A DNA stretch of 50,250 nt from Candidatus Eremiobacterota bacterium (GCA_031082125.1 JAVHLM010000012.1:137336-187585); one strand, 5' to 3'. Positions 15,052 to 24,470 are shown, counted from the first letter of the stretch. A program made the numbers and translations. The notes: a model not told the origin generated them from the sequence alone.

Positions 15052-16509
15052 TTACCGGAACTTCACCTGGAAAAGGGAAAAATCATCGGCAAAAGCGGCA
15101 GAGCCGTTCACTGCCACGGCATATTCCACGACCCTGTCCAGGTCATTCTTACCAGGCTCTGAGGGCCTTGAAAGCTCGCGGAGGTATTCCTCGAAGGTGA
15201 GCATGGAGCCGTCCTCGCGGGTGAGCTCATAGGTCCCGTCGCTGAAGACCAGGAGCCTGTTGAAGGGCTGCACCTCGAGGGCCCTGTTCTCAAAGGTATT
15301 GTCGGTGTCCCACCCGATGACGGATCCCGTGGACTCGAGGCTCGCGGCCTCAGCCTGCTTCTCGTCAGGGCCCTGGATGAAAACGGCGGGGGGATGGCCG
15401 CCGCTCGCATAGACCAGTCGGCGCTCCCTTCTGTCATAGACACCGTACCAGATGGTGAAGTACATATTATTCTGCTGCTCCATCTGGAACGCCAGGTTCA
15501 AAGCGCCAAGCACGGCGGCGGGGTCAAGGAAGTCGCAGGACGGGAGGCTCTGGGACCTGAGGACATTCATTACCGATATTGAAAGGAGGGCGGCGCCTAC
15601 GCCATGGCCGCACACATCAAGCAGGTACATTACGAAATGGTCGCTGTCGAGCCAGTGGTAGCCGAAGGCATCTCCCCCGAGCGACGTGGAGGGAATAAAA
15701 CGCCAGTCAGTCTCAATATCGCCGGTGAGCATGGGGGGGAGAAGGGATCTCACATAGTCCGCCGCTTCGGAGAGCTCCCTGTTAAGCAGGTTCTGCGTCT
15801 CCACGAGTGCCTTATGGGAGAGCTGCTCCTGATCGCGGAGGCGTTTCTTCTCAAGGGAGGCGCCGATCCTGGCCCTCAGCAGGACGGGATCGAAGGGCTT
15901 GGGCAGGTAGTCATCGGCGCCGCGCTCGATGCACCTTATGACGCTCTCAAGCTCGTCAAGGGCCGAGATCATGATGACGGGGATATGGCGGAGCTCCCTG
16001 TCCTCCTTGAGATGCTCCAGGACCTGGTAGCCGTCCATCCCCGGCATGATGATGTCCAGCAGCACAAGGTCAAAGGGGGCTCCCTTGATCTTTTCCAGGG
16101 CCTTAAAGCCGTCCTCGGCCGTCGAGACCGTGTAGCCCTGCTTTTCCAGCTGCCGTGAGAGGATGTCCCTGTTCCCCTCGTTGTCATCGACAAGCAGCAG
16201 GCTGCCATGATCGGGCTGAAGGTCATGGCGCTCCATGACCTTCCGGGGGGTGCTCTCATGCTTGACTGGCACTGCGGCGCCGTCGATTTCATCGGCGGGA
16301 ATGACAAGATGCTCATTGATGAGGGAGAGCATCGTGCGTCCCGCCATCTGGATCTTCTGAAGATCACCAAGGAAGCCCGTAAGGCCCTCTTCCTCGGCTT
16401 CTTCCTGGAGCATCTCGCTGTAGCCCAGGATCAGGTTGAGAGGGTTCCTCAGCTCATGGCGGATCCACGAGAGTGAAGCCTTGGGAATCATGGCGGGATT
16501 GTCACTCAT
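15052..16509 (-). CDS. HisKA-receiver-PP2C (RsbU/SpoIIE-type) phosphatase
   Basis: 485-residue soluble signalling protein. Residues 10-70 form a HisKA dimerisation helix pair with H18 in WIRHELRNPLNLILGYSEML, but no ATPase domain follows. Residues 102-225 are a canonical receiver: VDDN, phosphoacceptor D152 in LVLLDIIMPGMDG, and K204 in LPKPF. A coiled-coil linker leads to a PP2C-type Ser/Thr phosphatase (about 255-485) with metal-binding Asp in GGDAFG, LDVCGHG, SDGTYE and ADDFSLF. Such phosphatases usually act on anti-anti-sigma factors; none is encoded nearby. Its H-box region matches that of the neighbouring hybrid kinase closely, so it may pair with it or be phosphorylated by it. ATGA overlap with the upstream lone receiver. 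Confidence 0.93.
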   Translation of the reverse strand: MSDNPAMIPKASLSWIRHELRNPLNLILGYSEMLQEEAEEEGLTGFLGDLQKIQMAGRTMLSLINEHLVIPADEIDGAAVPVKHESTPRKVMERHDLQPDHGSLLLVDDNEGNRDILSRQLEKQGYTVSTAEDGFKALEKIKGAPFDLVLLDIIMPGMDGYQVLEHLKEDRELRHIPVIMISALDELESVIRCIERGADDYLPKPFDPVLLRARIGASLEKKRLRDQEQLSHKALVETQNLLNRELSEAADYVRSLLPPMLTGDIETDWRFIPSTSLGGDAFGYHWLDSDHFVMYLLDVCGHGVGAALLSISVMNVLRSQSLPSCDFLDPAAVLGALNLAFQMEQQNNMYFTIWYGVYDRRERRLVYASGGHPPAVFIQGPDEKQAEAASLESTGSVIGWDTDNTFENRALEVQPFNRLLVFSDGTYELTREDGSMLTFEEYLRELSRPSEPGKNDLDRVVEYAVAVNGSAAFADDFSLFQVKFR

Positions 16510-16880
16510 TGGCTTTTCCCCGCTATCAGCGCCTCTATTTTCCCCAGAAGGCGCGGGAACTCGATGGGCTTCGTGTCATAATCATTGCAGCCGGCCGCCA
16601 TTGCCTTTTCACGATCATCTGACATGGCATGGGCCGTAAGGGCGATGACAGGAATGGCCTTCACGCCGTCATCGGCCTTGATCTGCTTCGTGGCCTCCCA
16701 CCCGTCAAGCACGGGAAGGCTCATGTCCATCAGGATGATATCGGGAGCCTCACTCTTCGCCATTGCCACGCCCTGGGCGCCGTCAAAGGCGATAATCACC
16801 TCGTAGCCCTTCTTCGCGAGGCGCCGCGAGAGCATGTCCCTGTTCATTTCATTGTCCTCCACGAGGAGAATCTTTGCCAT
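16506..16880 (-). CDS. Single-domain response regulator
   Basis: 124 residues, a complete CheY/DivK-like receiver with no output domain: ILLVEDNEMNRD for the acidic pocket, the phosphoacceptor Asp in PDIILMDMSLPVLDG, the Thr in IALTAHAM, and the Lys in YDTKPI. I start it at 16880, where GGAGGA lies five bases upstream; a longer frame to 16907 would overlap the kinase gene. It sits between a hybrid kinase and a HisKA-receiver-phosphatase and could shuttle phosphate between them. Its 3' end overlaps the phosphatase gene by four bases. Confidence 0.94.
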   Translation of the reverse strand: MAKILLVEDNEMNRDMLSRRLAKKGYEVIIAFDGAQGVAMAKSEAPDIILMDMSLPVLDGWEATKQIKADDGVKAIPVIALTAHAMSDDREKAMAAGCNDYDTKPIEFPRLLGKIEALIAGKSQ

Positions 16881-16903
16881 ACTTTCCTCCTTCCGCTCTG
16901 CTG

Positions 16904-19705
16904 TCAAAGATCATCAGGGGCCGTTCTGGCTGGCCCCCTTTCCATGTAAGCCCTTACAATCTGAACCAACTCGTCATTGCTCACCGAGCCCTTGCTCACA
17001 ATCTTTTCCACCACGGCACTGAGGCGGCTGCGCTCCCCGGCGGTGAGCTCTTTCGCCGTGAGGACCACGATGGGAACCCTGCTCCACTCAGGCCTGCTCC
17101 TGAATTCCTCGATGAATTCAAAGCCGTCCATCTCGGGCATCATCAGATCGAGAAAGATGAAGTCCGGGAGCTTTTCACCAATTCGCTCAAGAGCTTTTAT
17201 TCCATTCTCGGCCTCAAGGACACTATAACCGCTCCGCCTGAGGATCTGCGCCACCATGTGCCTCGTGGTCAGGTCATCCTCCACGACAAGCACCGTCTTC
17301 AAGTCCCTGTCCATACGGTACTTTTCCATTATCTCTATGAGACGCTCCCTGTCCACGGGCTTGGTGAGGTAGTCCGTCACTCCCAGGGCATAGGCCATCT
17401 CCTTCTGATCCAGGATGGTATGCATGATGACAGGTATGGAGCGGAGCTCCTCATCCTCCTTGAGGGCCGCAAGGACGGCCCACCCGTCCATCTCTGGCAT
17501 CATCACATCGAGGGTGATGACGGCAGGCTTGATCTCCTTTGCTAGGGCCAGGCCTTCCTTGCCGTTGGAAGCGGTCCTGTACTGGTATCCCTCCTTGACA
17601 AGGTGGCGTATGATGATTTCACGGGCCGTGGGATCATCATCTATGATGAGCACCGTCGTAAGGCCTTGCTGGAGAGGCTCTTCCTCCTTCACCTCTTCAC
17701 CGGGAGCGGTCGCCTTGGGATCGGGCGTCCTGGCAGGGAGCTTTATGGTAAATACCGAGCCCTTCCCTTGCTCGCTGGTGACGGTGACGTCGCCCCCCAT
17801 CATCTGGCAGAATTTCTTCGTGATGGAGAGGCCCAGGCCCGTTCCGCCGTACTGCCGCGTCGTGGAGTTGTCGGCCTGCGTGAAAGCCTGGAAGAGCTTG
17901 TTTATCTGCTCCCCGGTGATCCCGATACCGGTGTCGCTCACGCGGAAGAGTATCCACTCCCTGCCCTGCTCCTTCTCATGCTCCACCGCAAGGGAGATCT
18001 GCCCCTCATGGGTGAACTTGCAGGCATTGGAGAGGAGGTTGAAGAGACCCTGGCGCACCTTGGTGAGATCACTCTGCATGGTGTCGATGCCTTCCTGGAT
18101 CTCCTGCCTGAGGGTGTTGCTGTTCTTCTCCACGAGGGGCTGGATGGTGGTCACGACATCACTAATCATGTCGCGGATGCTGAAGGTCTCGATGAAGAGC
18201 TCCATCTTTCCCGCTTCTATCTTGGAGAGGTCCAGGATGTCGTTGATGAGCGACAGCAGGTGCTTCCCGGCGGCGTGGATCTTCCTGAGATCGGCAAGGG
18301 TCCCGGTCTCCCCCGAGTCCTCGGCATCCTCCATGAGCATCTCGCTGTAGCCTATTATGGCATTCATGGGCGTGCGGAGCTCATGGCTCATGCTCGCCAG
18401 GAAGGTGCTCTTGGTGCGGTTTGCCGCCTCTGCCTCGGCGCGGGCGTCCTGTGCTTCGCGCATTGACTTCGCCAGCTCGGCGGTGCGCTCCTCGACGGTG
18501 CGCTCCAGGGTCTGGCTCCACTCCTGGAGGCGCCTCTCGCGGGACTCGATTTCCGATGCCATTTTCTGAAAGGTCCGCGCAAGCTGGCCCAGCTCGTCGC
18601 GCTTTTTTGACGCCTCCTCGAGAAATGAGAGGTCAAAGCGGCCGGCCTCAAGCTCCGAGGCCGCTTTGGTGAGAGTAGCCACGGGCTTCATCACCCGCTG
18701 CGCGATGATCGTGAGAAATACCAGCATAAGCACAAGCGTGACGGGGAGAAAAATCATCCAGAGATGGGTAAGCTCCGTCACCGTGCGGAACATGACGGCC
18801 TCCGGCACGTTGAGCACTACCTTCCCCCCGGTAAAGGGCGCTTCGGCCCAGTAGATCCACCAGTAGTGCGAGCCCTTCCTGAAGCGCATCTTCCCTTCAC
18901 GGGACCCGGCGATCTCGTTCCCTCCCTCCAGGTTTCTTACATCTTCGCCTTCATAGCCCTCGCGGAGCATGAGGCGGTCATCGGTGGAATGGGCGATTAC
19001 CTTCCCATGGCGGCTCACGAGGTACGCGTACTCCTTATCCTGGCCTTCCGAAATGCTCTTATCAGAGGTGCGCAGGCTGAAGTGCCTAATTTCATTCTGG
19101 ATCTCCTCGAGGGACATGTCACAGCCGGCGACACCAAAAAACTTTTTTTCATTGTCGAAGAGAGGCGTGGTGATGCTTACCATGGTGATAGCGCCCGCGC
19201 CCTTGTCATAGTAAGGTTCCGTAATGTAGAGCTTCCCGGTGTTCCTGGGGCCGACGTACCATTCCTGTTTCTCTTCATGGAAATCATAATCTACCGGCGT
19301 GAGGCTGGGCCAGCCCTTCCGGTGCACGGCAAGGCAGGCGTCCTTTTTCCTGTAATCCTTGCGGTCATAAGCGATGTAAACCCCATAGACCTCATTCCGG
19401 GGCATTTTCTGGAGAAGCCCCACAAGGAAGGGCACGGTCTGGGAAGTGGGCTCCAGGCCTGCAGCCTGCTGCTGAGCCGCAATGCTCTCAGTCACGGTGG
19501 CCACGCGGCGCACCTCTTCATCAATCTGGGAGGCGAAAGCCTTTACCTGCTTCTGGGCCTCTGCATTGGTCTGATCAATGACGGTGAACTTGTTTTTGGT
19601 ATAATTGATCGTAGCCGAGAAAATAAAGATGAGGCTGAGGGCCAGGCCGATGTAAAGGCAGAGCTTCTGTGCGACGGAGCGTGGTGCGAAAAATCCCGGC
19701 TTCAT
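16904..19705 (-). CDS. Hybrid sensor histidine kinase: Cache, HAMP, HisKA, ATPase, two receivers
   Basis: 933 residues in the cytoplasmic membrane. A membrane helix (15-32) is followed by a large extracytoplasmic double-Cache-type sensor (about 40-300; [49 protein letters not shown]), a second helix (about 311-332), HAMP, a coiled coil, HisKA with H441 in [11 protein letters not shown], and an ATPase with [14 protein letters not shown] and GGTGLGLS. Two complete receivers follow, with phosphoacceptors D733 and D853. Cache domains of this kind sense small ligands. The second receiver has a partly degenerate end (KIVSKGS instead of the usual KP). The start ATG has no Shine-Dalgarno match. It lies 34 bases after the second metal-cluster gene and 23 before the lone receiver. 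Confidence 0.95.
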   Translation of the reverse strand: MKPGFFAPRSVAQKLCLYIGLALSLIFIFSATINYTKNKFTVIDQTNAEAQKQVKAFASQIDEEVRRVATVTESIAAQQQAAGLEPTSQTVPFLVGLLQKMPRNEVYGVYIAYDRKDYRKKDACLAVHRKGWPSLTPVDYDFHEEKQEWYVGPRNTGKLYITEPYYDKGAGAITMVSITTPLFDNEKKFFGVAGCDMSLEEIQNEIRHFSLRTSDKSISEGQDKEYAYLVSRHGKVIAHSTDDRLMLREGYEGEDVRNLEGGNEIAGSREGKMRFRKGSHYWWIYWAEAPFTGGKVVLNVPEAVMFRTVTELTHLWMIFLPVTLVLMLVFLTIIAQRVMKPVATLTKAASELEAGRFDLSFLEEASKKRDELGQLARTFQKMASEIESRERRLQEWSQTLERTVEERTAELAKSMREAQDARAEAEAANRTKSTFLASMSHELRTPMNAIIGYSEMLMEDAEDSGETGTLADLRKIHAAGKHLLSLINDILDLSKIEAGKMELFIETFSIRDMISDVVTTIQPLVEKNSNTLRQEIQEGIDTMQSDLTKVRQGLFNLLSNACKFTHEGQISLAVEHEKEQGREWILFRVSDTGIGITGEQINKLFQAFTQADNSTTRQYGGTGLGLSITKKFCQMMGGDVTVTSEQGKGSVFTIKLPARTPDPKATAPGEEVKEEEPLQQGLTTVLIIDDDPTAREIIIRHLVKEGYQYRTASNGKEGLALAKEIKPAVITLDVMMPEMDGWAVLAALKEDEELRSIPVIMHTILDQKEMAYALGVTDYLTKPVDRERLIEIMEKYRMDRDLKTVLVVEDDLTTRHMVAQILRRSGYSVLEAENGIKALERIGEKLPDFIFLDLMMPEMDGFEFIEEFRSRPEWSRVPIVVLTAKELTAGERSRLSAVVEKIVSKGSVSNDELVQIVRAYMERGPARTAPDDL

Positions 19706-19739
19706 ATTCAGGAGGGCCTGCGTCCTGTCGTAAAAGTTT

Positions 19740-21362
19740 TCAGCAATGTTCGAGAGAGTGTGAGCCTATTCCTCTCATGCACCGCGCCGCCTCCTCCTCC
19801 AGGGCGTCATAAAGAGTCCCCAGCATGCGGTCCTCATTGAGGTGGATCTCATAGGGAGGCACTTCACAGGCCCTGGTGGTCTTTGTGGTCATCTTCACAA
19901 GCCCATCCCCGCACTCAACAGAGAGGATGTTCTCCAGGAAGCTGTCCTTCCTGGTGATGATGCTCATTTCCAGGCAGAGCGTGTCAAGAGGGGTATAGCT
20001 CTCGCACACATGGGGGCGCGTGCCGTACATGGCGCAGAGGGCCGCTCCCCCCCGGGAGTCTTCCAGGAATATGCAGTCGGCCAGGCTGTGGATGAGGTCA
20101 AGCTTCGTGCCATCCTTCTTTGCGAGGAGGGCGTCAGCCCTGTTCCAGGAGAAAATGCCTGGATGAAGATATCTGTCACGGGCCTCCTCCTCGGTGATGC
20201 CGAGACGGCCTGCAATCTTGTCAATGTCGTGGGGGTTGATCTCCACCTTGAAACGCCGGCAGCACTCACCGCAGAGAAAGCACTTCAGGTCGGCATGCCA
20301 GAGGGCTTCCCACAGGGCGGGATCGGTCGATGCGGTGAGTCTTTCCATGAAAGCCTGCACCTTGTCCTGGAGCGCCTGATGGCTGCCGTATTTCATCAGA
20401 GCCCTTGCAGGCTGCCCCTTCAATGTACCCCTGGCCTCGAGCCTTTCGGGGTAAAGAGTTAATGCCGTGAAGGTGAGCCCGCCCTCATAAGGGCGGGCCT
20501 GCCGGGGGGTAGCCCTGGCAAGCTCCACGAGGCGGGCGAGCTTCTCGCGGATGATCACAAGGAGCCTCTCGTATTTTTTCTCCGGCGCCGCCATCGACGA
20601 GATTTTCCCGGCAAGCTCGCCGAGCTTTTCCCCGGTTACCTTGCCGCCTTCAAGGGCCAAGCGCCGTAACCCGGCAAGGTCGCCATCAAGATCATTTACG
20701 GCAACCTCGAATGAGGTATCGGGGATCTGGAAGGCGCCTGCCGCCTCCCGGAGCTCTGCCACCTGCGATTGCAGCAGAGAATCTTCATTCCATGGGAATT
20801 TTACAGACCTTCCAGAGCTCGAGGTGGCTTCAAGGCCATCGTTCCCTATCTCGATCATTGCAAGGTGAAAAATGAGCTTCCCCGTCTCCTTGGCGCAGCA
20901 GGCCATCGAGGGCTCAAGATCACGGCAGACCGAGGGCCTGGAGGGGTAAATCTCGCAGCGGTAAGCTTCGGTAGTCCCTTTGGAAAGAAAGGCGCACTGC
21001 CCCTCGATGCGCCTGAGCGTGCCGTCAGATTCACACCAGGTAAAGGCGCGGTCTATGAAGCGGTGGCGGAAGGCCTCCTCATCATCTTCATGGAAAAAAA
21101 GGCAGATATTCCTGATTTCCCCCGCAGTGACAGGCACGGGCCGTGACCTGCAGCAGTTGCCGCACCGGGTGCAGATGTCCCCGAAGAGCTCCTGCCTGAA
21201 GCGCTCCACGACATACTCGGTAATGGCTCTCACGGGGGTGCGGAGCGCCGGGTAGTCGGCATACAGGAAAGCTGCTTCCTCAAAGGTGCCGTCGCCGAGG
21301 GGAGAGGACACGTGGATCCTGTTGACGGTGCAGGCAAAGGATGTCTCTTCATTGATGAGCAT
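19740..21362 (-). CDS. Protein with two YkgJ-type CxxCxxCC metal-binding domains (paralogue 2)
   Basis: 540 residues, no signal peptide, cytoplasmic. Domain A has CTRCGNCC near residue 65 and closes with [11 protein letters not shown]. Domain B has CFLCGECC near 365 and closes with [11 protein letters not shown]. These two-part Cys signatures define the YkgJ family, thought to chelate zinc or iron or an Fe-S cluster; the biochemistry is little known. Between the two lies a helical stretch (about 200-340). The start is joined to the upstream paralogue by a TGATG overlap, with AAGGAGA upstream of it. The paralogues share order, length and motifs, so one arose by duplication. Next to a hybrid kinase, a metal- or redox-sensing role is plausible but inferred. 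Confidence 0.88.
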   Translation of the reverse strand: MLINEETSFACTVNRIHVSSPLGDGTFEEAAFLYADYPALRTPVRAITEYVVERFRQELFGDICTRCGNCCRSRPVPVTAGEIRNICLFFHEDDEEAFRHRFIDRAFTWCESDGTLRRIEGQCAFLSKGTTEAYRCEIYPSRPSVCRDLEPSMACCAKETGKLIFHLAMIEIGNDGLEATSSSGRSVKFPWNEDSLLQSQVAELREAAGAFQIPDTSFEVAVNDLDGDLAGLRRLALEGGKVTGEKLGELAGKISSMAAPEKKYERLLVIIREKLARLVELARATPRQARPYEGGLTFTALTLYPERLEARGTLKGQPARALMKYGSHQALQDKVQAFMERLTASTDPALWEALWHADLKCFLCGECCRRFKVEINPHDIDKIAGRLGITEEEARDRYLHPGIFSWNRADALLAKKDGTKLDLIHSLADCIFLEDSRGGAALCAMYGTRPHVCESYTPLDTLCLEMSIITRKDSFLENILSVECGDGLVKMTTKTTRACEVPPYEIHLNEDRMLGTLYDALEEEAARCMRGIGSHSLEHC

Positions 21363-23107
21363 CAGTCTCTCCTTGCCGGCTTTTCTGCTGATGATCCGCC
21401 GCCTGCGTCATCGTCTCTGAGGACAAGGGCGGCGACTGCACCGTCAATCCGGCGGCATAGTTCCTGAATCTGCATATTCTCCGGGAGATAGATCTGCAGG
21501 GGGGCAAGCTTCCATCGGAGGATGTGGAGCGACGTGAGGGACAGGACCTTGCCCTTCACGGTAAGTGAGACGATGTTTCCCGCGTGGATATCTGGTCTCT
21601 CGCTGAGGCCCACCCTCTGGCAGGGCTTGTTGTAAGGCGAATAATTCGAGCATGTAGAGGGCCTTGCCTGATAAATGGAGCAATATTCCCTGACGCCCTG
21701 AGACTTCAGAAAAACGCAGGCAAAGCGCGGGGCGCATAGTTCTTCCGGGGGCCGGGGAGGCTCGACGGCCCCTTCCGTTTCACTCGATCTTTCGAAAACA
21801 TTCTCATACAGGGAGCTCCAGTAGTCAGACTTCCCCGAGGGATCGGCCTTCAAGAGCAGGCCGATGTGCTCGTTCCAGGAGTAAGGGCCTTTTTTGAGAT
21901 ATCTCTTCCATGTCTCCTCAAGGGAGATTTCGAGGTGGCAGGAGATACGCTCAATATCGTACGGGCTGATCTCCACCCCGTAGCAGCAGCAGCATTCGCC
22001 GCAGAGAAAGCACGTGGCATCGGTGTTCCAGAGGGACTCCTGGACGACAGGGTCCTGGGACTGCCCTATGAGTGCCACAAGCTGGCGCACCAGGGAAAGA
22101 AGGCCGGGGTTGTCGCGGTAGGAAAAGGAGCGGGGCACCTCTGTGCCGTTTACCGGGGTGAGCACCGAGAGGAACTCGGGATAGAGAGTGAGGCTCTCGA
22201 TGAGCCGGGGGGGCTCTTCCCCGCCGCGCTCCATTCTCGCCGTCTCCTCGGCGATGAAGGCTGTCATCCTGCTCACCTTGGCGAAGAGAAATCTGAGGGA
22301 CTCGCTCTCGGGCGGTGCCGCATTGCCCAGGGCCTCCATTTTTTCGGCAAGCTCCTCAAGCAGCACCGCGCACTCCACCGTCATTCCCTCCGTGAAGAAT
22401 ACATAACGGATCCTGTCAAGAACGCCGTTGGCGTCACCGAGCATCTTCCAGAGAGGGTCGGGCTCCTCATCAGGGATGCCCGAGAGAAGGTCTCTCAGTG
22501 CGTCAATGGCTTCAGTGAGCTCAAGCTCCAGGGAAGGATCCTTTTCGAAGGACTGCCCCTCCCTGCGGGTAATCTCCACTTTTCCCGCCAGGATCGTGAT
22601 CTTCCCGATGTGGGTGATGAGCTTCCCCGGCGATTTCAGGCATATCTCCATGGCGGGCTCGAGAGAGGCGCAGGCCAGGGGCTTTACGGAATGCACGGTG
22701 CAGGCAAAGGTTCCTGCCGGGTTCTGCTCCAGGAAGACACATCTTCCCTCATGGCGGCGCAGGACGCCGTCGCGGCTGTTCCACGTCAACGAGGGCTCTA
22801 TATATGAAGACCTGAACGGATCTTCGAAAAACTCTCCCCTGTGCTGGGAGATACGCTGAATATCCCTCGAGGTGACAAGGGGCATCTCCCCCATGCAGCA
22901 GCGTCCGCAGCGTCCGCAGATATCGGCGAAGATTTCCCTGCCGAAGCGGTCCGCCACAATGTTGACGACAGCCCTCACGGCATCTCTCAGCGCCGTATAT
23001 TCGATATAGCTGACCTGGCGCCGGCTCTGGCCCTCTCCCGGCGACGGGGTGACCACAGTGAGGCTGTCAACGGAGAGCTCAATGACGGTGTCCTGACGGA
23101 TATCCAT
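21362..23107 (-). CDS. Protein with two YkgJ-type CxxCxxCC metal-binding domains (paralogue 1)
   Basis: 581 residues from the Met at 23107, chosen because AGGAAGG lies five bases upstream; a longer frame to 23152 lacks this support. Domain A carries CGRCGRCC and CTVHSVKPLAC; domain B carries [10 protein letters not shown] and CSIYQARPSTC. Domain B has an extra Cys pair and a short insert (about 425-455) absent from the second paralogue. The N-terminal strands preceding domain A are alike in both (TAL/ALR motifs leading into VxxIVADRF or ITEYVVERF). It is the first gene of the seven-gene minus-strand operon. Cytoplasmic, as no signal peptide is seen. Enzyme or chelator cannot be decided here. 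Confidence 0.88.
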   Translation of the reverse strand: MDIRQDTVIELSVDSLTVVTPSPGEGQSRRQVSYIEYTALRDAVRAVVNIVADRFGREIFADICGRCGRCCMGEMPLVTSRDIQRISQHRGEFFEDPFRSSYIEPSLTWNSRDGVLRRHEGRCVFLEQNPAGTFACTVHSVKPLACASLEPAMEICLKSPGKLITHIGKITILAGKVEITRREGQSFEKDPSLELELTEAIDALRDLLSGIPDEEPDPLWKMLGDANGVLDRIRYVFFTEGMTVECAVLLEELAEKMEALGNAAPPESESLRFLFAKVSRMTAFIAEETARMERGGEEPPRLIESLTLYPEFLSVLTPVNGTEVPRSFSYRDNPGLLSLVRQLVALIGQSQDPVVQESLWNTDATCFLCGECCCCYGVEISPYDIERISCHLEISLEETWKRYLKKGPYSWNEHIGLLLKADPSGKSDYWSSLYENVFERSSETEGAVEPPRPPEELCAPRFACVFLKSQGVREYCSIYQARPSTCSNYSPYNKPCQRVGLSERPDIHAGNIVSLTVKGKVLSLTSLHILRWKLAPLQIYLPENMQIQELCRRIDGAVAALVLRDDDAGGGSSAEKPARRD

Positions 23108-23188
23108 GAAGCCTTCCTGCCGCAGGGGTCCGGACCTGAGGCCCATTATCACATCTCTCTGGATTCACCGGTGGCGGGGAATAATCCT

Positions 23189-23203
23189 GTAAACATAGTT
23201 TAC
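23189..23203. promoter_or_regulatory. Perfect 15-base palindrome at the promoter of the seven-gene operon
   Basis: GTAAAC, ATA, GTTTAC: a perfect six-base inverted repeat covering the candidate -10 of the minus-strand operon. It is a good operator candidate; which protein binds it is unknown. Confidence 0.6.
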
Positions 23204-23225
23204 GAGCCGGCAACATACTTAACAA
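23197..23225 (-). promoter_or_regulatory. Candidate promoter of the seven-gene signalling operon
   Basis: Minus-strand TTGTTA (23220-23225), a 17-base spacer, and TAAACT (23197-23202), about 90 bases before the first gene. Hexamers match the consensus moderately (four of six in the -10). Confidence 0.5.
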
Positions 23226-23334
23226 AAGCTCTTTTTATCACAGGCCCCGGCAGCATCGACGGAGGGGCTTTCATCTCCTGACAATGACTTCATGGAGGAA
23301 AGGGAGCCGCGCTTCGGGCTTTTCCAAATACCTG

Positions 23335-23363
23335 TTGCATAGGTGGCCGATTTGTTGTATTAT
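23335..23363 (+). promoter_or_regulatory. Candidate promoter of the 23398 gene
   Basis: TTGCAT (23335-23340), 17-base spacer, TATTAT (23358-23363). Transcription would begin near 23370, which supports the gene start at 23398 rather than an earlier Met. Confidence 0.6.
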
Positions 23364-23397
23364 TATGATGTACTCAATGGGGAAGGGGACCACTGCC

Positions 23398-24159
23398 ATG
23401 ATAAATCCAGCCTTTCACCGCATCACCTCTGCACCAGACTCCATGCCGCAGCCCGGGGACGCCCAGGCAGGCCCCGCGCAGGACGTGGCCGCCAGGATGG
23501 CCCGGGAGACCGCCGGGGAGCACCCCGGAGTGAAGCGGCTTCACCAGGAGGTCGTGGAGCTCACCGGGAAGAAGGAAGCCCTCTATCAGGTCCTCACCCT
23601 ATCACGCGATGAGCGCCTAGAGATTCTCAAGAGCAGCAATCCCACCCTTTATGATGAGATCGGCAAGTCAGTTTATAATAAGCTCAATTCCACGGCCTTC
23701 AGGATATGCGCGGGAACCTGGCTCGCCGGCGCCGCCGTGGCCATAGGCACCGTGACGGCGGCGGTGATGGGCGCAGCCATATCGACTCCCCTTTCTCTCT
23801 CCTTCCCTGCCTTCCTGGGACTGGGAACGGGTGTCTCGAGGCTCTATCTCCATCTCGCCGAGAAGAAAAAAGGCCCGGCGATGAGGGACGAGCTCGCTAT
23901 TAAATGCTTTGAATACCAGAAGGGCGAGCTGGAGCAGGCCATAGAGAAAAAGAAGGCTCAGGAAGAGGAGCTGGTGAAAAAGGTCGCCTCCGACAACCAG
24001 GCCCTTGTCGATGCCGCTTCAGGAAGCGGCGCTGGTGGCGAGGCAATCAAGGATGAAGACGGATTTGTCGATATAGGTGGCGTGAAGCTGAAGGTGAACA
24101 AAAGCATGGACCTCATCACCGGCCCACCGCTCAAGGCTCTGCATCCCTGGCTCTCATGA
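23398..24159 (+). CDS. Hypothetical membrane protein with coiled-coil tail
   Basis: 253 residues from the Met at 23398, preceded by GGGGAAGGGG; the frame extends upstream to 23284 but that would start before the predicted promoter. The N-terminus is polar (to about 55), followed by a helical region (VVELTGKKEALYQVLTL), two adjoining Ala/Gly-rich hydrophobic segments (about 102-150, like a membrane hairpin), then a charged coiled coil (EKKKAQEEELVKKV) and an acidic Gly-rich end. No family recognised. It overlaps the next gene by ATGA. Confidence 0.75.
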   Translation: MINPAFHRITSAPDSMPQPGDAQAGPAQDVAARMARETAGEHPGVKRLHQEVVELTGKKEALYQVLTLSRDERLEILKSSNPTLYDEIGKSVYNKLNSTAFRICAGTWLAGAAVAIGTVTAAVMGAAISTPLSLSFPAFLGLGTGVSRLYLHLAEKKKGPAMRDELAIKCFEYQKGELEQAIEKKKAQEEELVKKVASDNQALVDAASGSGAGGEAIKDEDGFVDIGGVKLKVNKSMDLITGPPLKALHPWLS

Positions 24160-24389
24160 ACGTGGTGACAGGATACCGGAGAGGACTGGTGTTGGGTGCG
24201 CTTCTGCTCCTCGCCCTGGAGGGATGCGTGAAGACCCCCCCTGAAGCTCGCGAAAGAAGCCCTCAACGAAAAAAGCAATATCTGAATTACTGGAGCTCCG
24301 CTCCGGACCATGAAGAGACCACTAAAGCTCTGATAGCCATCTACAAGGAAGCGGTTGACCTCCTCCGGAAGCACGGCGCAAAAGAGTGA
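24156..24389 (+). CDS. Small predicted lipoprotein
   Basis: 77 residues. A basic start (GYRR) and hydrophobic stretch lead to LALEGC, a reasonable lipobox with Cys24 as the lipidated residue (Glu at the -2 position is uncommon). The mature part is short and charged, with a predicted helix (EETTKALIAIYKEAVDLLRK). It overlaps the upstream membrane-protein gene by four bases (ATGA), so the two are co-translated. Function unknown. Confidence 0.65.
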   Translation: MNVVTGYRRGLVLGALLLLALEGCVKTPPEARERSPQRKKQYLNYWSSAPDHEETTKALIAIYKEAVDLLRKHGAKE

Positions 24390-24426
24390 CGACCCGGCCC
24401 CGGACAGTCCCTCCCTTCGCTCCGCA

Positions 24427-24470
24427 GCGGCTCCCCTCCCTAGGAGCCGCCTTTCCAGCTCCAGGAAAGG
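24427..24470. other. Twin adjacent hairpins in the intergenic gap
   Basis: Stem 1 pairs GCGGCTCC (24427-24434) with GGAGCCGC (24443-24450). Stem 2 pairs CTTTCC (24451-24456) with GGAAAG (24464-24469). The stems abut with no spacer. No U-tract follows, so neither is a classic terminator; they could be an RNA element in the leader of the 1090-residue gene or a transcript-end structure of the lipoprotein gene. Confidence 0.5.

Noticed and set aside
17415-18350. 311-residue frame antisense to the hybrid kinase
   Set aside because: Ser-rich shadow of the ATPase and receiver region; no motif.
18764-19840. 358-residue frame antisense to the hybrid kinase
   Set aside because: The kinase sequence on the other strand is unambiguous, and this frame runs into the next gene.
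21866-22807. 313-residue frame antisense to the first CxxCxxCC gene
   Set aside because: Mirror frame of a conserved gene in a GC-rich genome, with no matching domain or ribosome site.
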